DNA of 19,174 bases from Mageeibacillus sp. UBA1243 (GTDB taxonomy: Bacteria; Bacillota; Clostridia; UBA1212): positions 20,021 through 39,194 of the forward strand of contig DBWH01000047.1 of the NCBI GenBank assembly GCA_002308595.1, read 5' to 3'. A model generated the notes under the pieces. It ran no database searches. It saw only the letters and a list, made by a program, of their open reading frames with translations, and was not told the origin of the DNA. Made by a program: the position numbers and the translations under genes. Of the stretch, positions 14,671 to 19,174 are shown in pieces; positions within the stretch are counted from its first letter, which is position 1, and each line of letters begins with the position of its first letter.

Positions 14671-15519
14671 CTATTTTTTCGTATAATAAAACTGAAGAAG
14701 CTCTTCTGCGGAGATTGCTCTCCCGGGCTTTGAGATAGCGACAGTAAACTGAATATCGGTTGATTGACTGTACAGCCGTATCCATGCCGGAATCGTTTCC
14801 GACTCCTCATATACACTTCCTGTCATATTTTTGATTCTGTACATTTCCTGTACATACACTCCCGGAACGGGTTCGTATCTGACCATTTTTCTTACACTGC
14901 TTTTTGAAGTCAACATATAAACAGTCTTGCCGCCAATGATTTCAGGTTCGGATACATCAAGGTAGTCTCCCTCCAAGTAATTCACATATTCATATTGAAA
15001 GATTTCTTCAAAGCCATCTTCAGGCAACCATTCCAAATATACGGTTTCATTATTTGAATTAAGCAGGTGAATTGTGTAATAGCAGCCGTACCACAGAACT
15101 TCCTGAATTGAGTATTCCTCCGGAAAGACCGGTATTGGTGGATTGTTGATATCAAAAAGCCGAACACCGTTTTCATCTTTCAGAAACACCGTTTGCATAT
15201 GCTTTCTCTGACCGTTTGTAAAATTGTCAGTCTTAATTTTTGATACCAGTTCGTCAAGCGAATTGAAATACTGACAGGCAGACATCGATCCCTCCGGAGA
15301 CTTGTCTGAGGGGTTTGCGTTCTCGTTGAATTTCATGTACCACTGATCACCGACGCTGTGAAGAGTATAATGTTCCAGGTCAACTTCTTTTATTGCACCT
15401 TCTTCATTCAAGTTTGTATTTTTCCCGTCTTTTTTTACGTTATTTTCTGCCCCGCATGAGCAAAGCAACATTGCGCAAATTGCCGCCCCCAACACCGCTG
15501 TCAATTTTAATCGTTTCAT
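14671..15519 (-). CDS. Lipoprotein sharing the sensor's extracellular domain
   Basis: A 282-residue lipoprotein: signal peptide MKRLKLTAVLGAAICAMLL, lipobox LCSC with Cys22 as lipidation site. The mature part is collinear with the extracellular domain of the sensor at 12933-14027. It shares FNSLDELVSKIKTDNFTNG, ENGVRLFDINNP, FPEEYSIQ and the C-terminal SAEELLQF, and even DNA identity around GATATCAAAAAG. It lacks the Pro/Thr-rich insert. AGGAGAGGAG precedes the ATG. It starts 18 bases after the metzincin gene and is surely in its operon. It may compete with the sensor for a ligand, or present or protect the substrate of the protease; both are inference. Base composition is more AT-rich than that of the sensor gene. 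Confidence 0.87.
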   Translation of the reverse strand: MKRLKLTAVLGAAICAMLLCSCGAENNVKKDGKNTNLNEEGAIKEVDLEHYTLHSVGDQWYMKFNENANPSDKSPEGSMSACQYFNSLDELVSKIKTDNFTNGQRKHMQTVFLKDENGVRLFDINNPPIPVFPEEYSIQEVLWYGCYYTIHLLNSNNETVYLEWLPEDGFEEIFQYEYVNYLEGDYLDVSEPEIIGGKTVYMLTSKSSVRKMVRYEPVPGVYVQEMYRIKNMTGSVYEESETIPAWIRLYSQSTDIQFTVAISKPGRAISAEELLQFYYTKK

Positions 15520-15537
15520 ATTATCTTCTCCTCTCCT

Positions 15538-17064
15538 TTAATTTTCAAAATAACCATCTATTAAGCCTGAAAGCGTGCTCCTGCAATTAAAGCAAAATGC
15601 ATGCTCTCCGTTTTCGATTAAATCATACAAGATATCTGCCTTAGTCGAATTAAACCCCTGCATAACACATTGATAAGAAAAAAGCGGATGCCCCGGTGCC
15701 ATGTAAACATCATCCATTCCAAATGTATGAGCTGTCTCATGAATGAGGTTAAGTCCCATACACCATTTTGATAAGTCAGCATCTTGATCTTCTATCTTAA
15801 AAAAATGGATGACGGGTCTGTGATCGTCTACGCACGCATACGGATCGTACTCAAACAAGGTATGCTCGCCATCTTCATCGTCAAAGCAATATGTTTCGTC
15901 TTCCCGATTTGTCCAAAGACAAGCAATCGTGTTCTGAGGCAGCGACGTATATAATTGATCCGATATCCTATGAATATTTTTGTGGTGATTATCCCTGCAA
16001 GAAGTCCCGCAAATATTATCATTGCATTCAACATGTGTGCCTGTTGTACACTGATCACAGAGAACATCATATTTGCGGCTCATCGAAATCGTGCCTATTA
16101 CTAAGCCAAATTCTCTATTATAAGCTTCACCTGCAAATGTATTGGCCTCAAGAATCTTTGAAACGAGTCCGGGCGAACTATCAAAAGACGAATCGTAATA
16201 GTTGATATAATCCAGCTTTATTCTGTCAAGTATCCACTCATCCTGATAATTGGAATCATTTGAGTATGTCATATTTGTAATGGCCGTGCCCCATGTGCTC
16301 CCGGACTGGGCTGATCCAATTGCCAATCCGTATGTTAGATTGCCTTTTGCGTACAAGCAATATGCGCCGGAAGCGGTCTTTGATATCTTCCATTTTGTTC
16401 TATCATTTAAAACAGTATACTGCGTTGCCTTGGCAGATGTGTTGTTTAAAGATTCCACGCCTAAATACAACCCGCTCATACCATTGGTTATTGAGTATTC
16501 TCCTTTTGAAATATACTCAATTGTCCATCTTTGATTCAATCCTCCATGAAGCTTCCATTGTAAAACTTCACTTCTCGACCAGTATTCTGTTGCATCGGCA
16601 CACAATCCAGAGCTCTTATTTGTCAAATAGTAGGTTCCGTCCGGAATCTTAGCGTATACTAAACAGCCGTCAAAAAATAAATTATTGTTGTTATCCAAAA
16701 CACATGCAAGGATTGACGCTCCGGCAACATCCGCTTTTATCGCGGTTACAACGCCGGTACCACTAACAGAAACTGCTGAACTATTGAAACTAATCCAAAT
16801 AATTGTAGCCCCCTGAACGGTTGTTGACGCATGCAATTGTGCGGTTTTCCCCTCATCTAAATCCACAACACTTTCTTGCAGTGAAATAACGGAACTATCT
16901 CTCTCAACGCGGGCAGCAGTAATTCCCCTATCGGCAAAATACATTCTTAATATATCCTTTTCGGGGTTATTTGTTTTAGCTGCTGGTTTTAACATTGCTA
17001 CTATGTTTACAGCAATAACAACGGCCAAAAACAAATTAATCAATTTAATACGATGGTTTTTCAT
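15538..17064 (-). CDS. Secreted metzincin-type zinc protease with Ig-like and ricin-like domains
   Basis: A 508-residue protein from the ATG at 17064, five bases after GGGAGG; the frame is open to 17121 but without a better site. Residues 7-25 are a signal or anchor segment. An Ig-like BIG2 domain lies at about 65-137 (DLDEGKTAQL...SGTGVVTAIKA), and a ricin-type beta-trefoil at 140-281 with QRW (178-180), TKW (223-225) and DEW (275-277). The C-terminal protease domain carries HETAHTFGMDD: H442, E443, H446, G449 and D452, the HExxHxxGxxD form of the metzincin motif with Asp as likely third ligand. M468 in CVMQG is a candidate Met-turn. About ten cysteines, including a CDQC...CGTSC cluster, suggest disulfides or an extra metal site. 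Likely role: proteolysis of a glycan-associated substrate outside the cell. Confidence 0.85.
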   Translation of the reverse strand: MKNHRIKLINLFLAVVIAVNIVAMLKPAAKTNNPEKDILRMYFADRGITAARVERDSSVISLQESVVDLDEGKTAQLHASTTVQGATIIWISFNSSAVSVSGTGVVTAIKADVAGASILACVLDNNNNLFFDGCLVYAKIPDGTYYLTNKSSGLCADATEYWSRSEVLQWKLHGGLNQRWTIEYISKGEYSITNGMSGLYLGVESLNNTSAKATQYTVLNDRTKWKISKTASGAYCLYAKGNLTYGLAIGSAQSGSTWGTAITNMTYSNDSNYQDEWILDRIKLDYINYYDSSFDSSPGLVSKILEANTFAGEAYNREFGLVIGTISMSRKYDVLCDQCTTGTHVECNDNICGTSCRDNHHKNIHRISDQLYTSLPQNTIACLWTNREDETYCFDDEDGEHTLFEYDPYACVDDHRPVIHFFKIEDQDADLSKWCMGLNLIHETAHTFGMDDVYMAPGHPLFSYQCVMQGFNSTKADILYDLIENGEHAFCFNCRSTLSGLIDGYFEN

Positions 17065-17104
17065 TCTTCCTCCCATAACTAAACTATTCCCGTTTTTCAC
17101 TTTG

Positions 17105-17205
17105 TTAATTACGTATAACAAAACTGAAAAACTCTTCTGCAGAGAACGATCTCACAGGATTTTCGATACTGATTGTAGACTTAAAGCCGGTCGATTGAAC
17201 AGCCG
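17105..17205 (-). pseudogene. C-terminal remnant of a sensor-lipoprotein gene
   Basis: The minus-strand frame from about 17205 to the TAA at 17105 reads TAVQSTGFKSTISIENP and then VRSFSAEEFFSFVIRN, matching the end of the lipoprotein at 14671 (STDIQFTVAISKPGRAISAEELLQFYYTKK). An in-frame TAG lies directly before it and there is no start. It sits 40 bases upstream of the metzincin gene, so a lipoprotein gene once preceded that gene as one now follows it. Confidence 0.75.
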
Positions 17206-17322
17206 TCTATGCTTTAGAGCGTCAAAGCTCTAGTTGGTATGGTTGGCCGTCACAAGCATCGTTATAATACTACTCACATGAATATTTCATTTTAAGTCTG
17301 TTCTGCCAACTGGTCATTTCAA

Positions 17323-17345
17323 GTGTTGTAATTATAGTACAACAC
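17323..17345 (-). promoter_or_regulatory. Palindromic operator over the metzincin operon promoter
   Basis: GTGTTGTA, seven bases, TACAACAC: perfect 8-bp arms. The centre holds TATAAT on the minus strand. TTGACA lies upstream (17366-17371), 21 bases from TATAAT or 18 from the overlapping TACTAT. The transcript would run through the lipoprotein remnant to the metzincin gene. A palindrome over the -10 is a classic repressor site. Confidence 0.6.
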
Positions 17346-17655
17346 AAATTACAAAGTTGTCAATTTCTTCATTGTTTTCAAGTTTCGTTTAAGCAGAATA
17401 TGTTTTTATAGCACACTAAGTGGTCTGATATGTTATTCTGTAGTGGGTTTTTATGCCCATATGTATACCTCTTTCATTTACTACATGCGGCCCGGAACGA
17501 CGGCGCCGGCAGGCCGAAAGAATTAACGAGATTGGCGTCCGCCATGTATGCGCTGAAATCGTACGCGAAACAGACTTCCGTATCTTCATGGACCGGTGTG
17601 GAAAAGCATCAGAAAAACTAATGATTTTCCATACAAATCCAAAACCGGTTTGTAA

Positions 17656-17684
17656 TTGCATTAGGCTCCGGTATCTGATATAAC
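17656..17684 (+). promoter_or_regulatory. Promoter of the wall-anchored protein gene
   Basis: TTGCAT, a 17-base spacer and TATAAC. The leader of about 58 bases contains a small hairpin, GCCCG-TTTGTA-CGGGC (17701-17716), before the GGAGG site. Confidence 0.65.
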
Positions 17685-17748
17685 TAAGCTATGATTTGAT
17701 GCCCGTTTGTACGGGCCGTGTTACGCAGTGTTGATTCGGAGGTATAAT

Positions 17749-19174
17749 ATGAAAAAGGTACTCTCACTCATTTTGGTTTTTGTGTTTTCAGCGACTCTTG
17801 CGACGGGAACAATGAGCTCGTTTGCGGAGGTCGATGCCTTTGACGACAGTTTTGACAAGGACACCGCAAAGGGGATCATCGCCGAATTCATAGAGATCAG
17901 AAGCTCCATCGGAATGTTTTTCAACTGGTATGAGGTTGGCAATACAAAAGAAGCGTTCAAAGGCATCACAAGCACCTTTGCCCAGGGAACCCCGGACGAC
18001 GTGCCCGACTGGTTCACATACGCCAAGGTCAAAGAGGGCTACGGCCCCGATGAGGTCAAAGCCGTGATCAGGGGACTGTTCGTTGACGAGCTGGCGGAGA
18101 CGGTCATTGACGGTGCGGAAGCCTTTTTTAACCGTTATTATCAGGAAAACGGAAGCTGGTACTACTATTTCTACATGGGCTGGGGCAAGCTCAGCTACGT
18201 TGACGGAGACCGTCCCTGCACGTATTTCAACACAAGCGAGCTTGACAACATAAAAACGCGCCTGGAACCGGACGGGAATACCGCATACGTATCGGTGCCC
18301 GTTCACAGATACTATGACGTAAACGACGGAGAAGCGGATGAGGCAAGGCTCGACGCCAACGTGATCTTCAGGCTTTCAAAGGTTGGAGATACCTGGAAGA
18401 TCTCGAAGCTGGATCTTGGCAGCATGATATTCAGAGCTGATGCAGACAAGCTTAAAGGCGACACGCTTACCGAGGAGGCGGTGAGGGAGACACTTATTGC
18501 CCTGATTTGCGATCTTTACAGCCTGACCTTGAGTCTGTCCGACTGCAGATACGATACGTACAGTTTCGCCGCCAACAGCCGCTACCACCTCTTTAAGACT
18601 TTCGGAGATTCGTCTGCCACGTATTCTGCCATGGAAGGAAATCTGGCGGATCCCGGAACCTGGCATGAGTATGCCGAGAAGTTCTGCTCCACCGAGGTGG
18701 CTGATTACCTTTTGTATTTTAAAAAAGGTGTGAGGCTTTTTGACAACAAACTGTACTTCAGGTGTGAGACTTGTGAGGAATATACCGTCGGCCGGCAGGA
18801 GTTCCAGTACTCGTACAAGCTACAGAAAGCGCTTTCCGCACCCATAACCATCGAACAGATATCAAGCGACAAAGCGGTGGCGACCTGCGGTATCAGCTGG
18901 TTCCCGGAGCAAATGACCTTCTACGAGGTGCAGTACCCGGTCGCCGAGAAAAAGACTACGATCAGGCTTGAATACGAAAAGGACGAAGACGGGTGGAAGG
19001 TCGTAAATAAGGGCTTCATCGACACCCTGGACAACGAGATCTATACAGGCCCGAACGGCCTGTACGGCGGAATGTATCAGGTTCCCGACAGAGATTCCAA
19101 TCCGGAAACGGGAGACGTTGGTATTGCGGCTGTTGTGATCGCCGCGGCATTGGCATTGGCGGTCCTGATAAGGA
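17749..19174 (+). CDS. Secreted wall-anchored protein with two similar modules (3' end missing)
   Basis: The ATG at 17749 follows CGGAGG at good spacing; the frame stays open to the window edge (475 codons seen). It has a signal peptide (MKKVLSLILVFVFSATLATG, cleavage near SFAEV). Two modules of about 200 residues follow (about 38-240 and 245-440). Each starts with a helical segment and ends in an NTF2-like closing strand (GDTWKISKLD and DGWKVVNKGF). The end shows NPETGD (451-456), then a hydrophobic stretch (IAAVVIAAALALAVL) and the first basic residue of the tail. This is the layout of a sortase signal of NPxTG type, so only a few residues are missing. The function of the modules is unknown. 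Confidence 0.85.
   Translation, partial: MKKVLSLILVFVFSATLATGTMSSFAEVDAFDDSFDKDTAKGIIAEFIEIRSSIGMFFNWYEVGNTKEAFKGITSTFAQGTPDDVPDWFTYAKVKEGYGPDEVKAVIRGLFVDELAETVIDGAEAFFNRYYQENGSWYYYFYMGWGKLSYVDGDRPCTYFNTSELDNIKTRLEPDGNTAYVSVPVHRYYDVNDGEADEARLDANVIFRLSKVGDTWKISKLDLGSMIFRADADKLKGDTLTEEAVRETLIALICDLYSLTLSLSDCRYDTYSFAANSRYHLFKTFGDSSATYSAMEGNLADPGTWHEYAEKFCSTEVADYLLYFKKGVRLFDNKLYFRCETCEEYTVGRQEFQYSYKLQKALSAPITIEQISSDKAVATCGISWFPEQMTFYEVQYPVAEKKTTIRLEYEKDEDGWKVVNKGFIDTLDNEIYTGPNGLYGGMYQVPDRDSNPETGDVGIAAVVIAAALALAVLIR

Larger units (their letters stand above)
17206..17748. other. Long intergenic region with divergent promoters
   Basis: No intact gene. It holds a small hairpin (TAGAGC/GCTCTA, 17215-17232), a minus-strand promoter in a palindrome (17311-17365) and a plus-strand promoter (17656-17684). 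A GC-richer block at about 17485-17630 has two overlapping open plus-strand frames, one reading RPKELTRLASAMYALKSYAKQTSVSSW in part. It has no ribosome binding site and I recognise nothing in it. Confidence 0.5.

Noticed and set aside
13372..14733. 453-codon plus-strand ORF
   Set aside because: It is antisense to the XRE-sigma4 and sensor genes, which have clear domains, ribosome binding sites and coupling; it also runs into the lipoprotein 3' end.
17430..17683. Two overlapping plus-strand ORFs in the long intergenic region
   Set aside because: No ribosome binding site and no recognisable domain; kept only as a note in the intergenic entry.
17788..18306. 172-codon minus-strand ORF
   Set aside because: Shadow of the wall-anchored protein gene, which has a signal peptide, an initiation site and a sorting signal.

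Overview
The window looks like a low-to-moderate GC Gram-positive chromosome, most likely an uncultured clostridium of gut or rumen type. The support is indirect: strong AGGAGG-type ribosome binding sites, TTGACA/TATAAT-like promoters, lipobox signal peptides, an NPETG wall-sorting motif and a GH51 arabinofuranosidase. No rRNA, tRNA, CRISPR array, transposase or phage gene was seen.

Left part (1-4,860, mostly minus strand). Two AAA ATPases with DUF4143-type C-terminal regions (327-1685 and 2105-3307) each have their own promoter set in a private group of repeats: three direct repeats with an exact 34-bp period for the first, and direct plus inverted ACTTTGAAAACT boxes for the second. A lipoprotein gene (3521-4366) follows. 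Its 3' part shares a perfect 26-bp match with the first 26 bases of the window. A small gene at 4502-4858 is broken by two compensating frameshifts.

Centre (4,945-8,718, plus strand). A four-gene ABC-2 type transporter operon encodes a single-pass membrane protein with a TTG start, a six-segment permease, an ATPase and a second, shorter permease. The operon converges on a hairpin and a 40-codon minus-strand ORF.

Carbohydrate section (8,963-12,894). A secreted two-module surface protein with a C-terminal anchor is divergent from a cytoplasmic GH51 alpha-L-arabinofuranosidase. Their shared intergenic region carries two promoters, a repeat element and debris of a sensor-lipoprotein gene.

Right part (12,933-17,345, minus strand). 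In transcription order this holds a secreted metzincin-type protease with Ig-like and ricin-like domains, a lipoprotein, an XRE helix-turn-helix protein fused to sigma-70 region 4, and a single-pass membrane protein overlapping it. The lipoprotein and the membrane protein share the same extracellular domain, and at least two decayed copies of that family lie nearby. I infer a transmembrane signalling cassette that has been duplicating and decaying; this is the best candidate for an undescribed system here. At the right edge a plus-strand gene (17,749 onward, cut by the window) encodes a secreted protein with two similar modules and an NPETG sorting signal.
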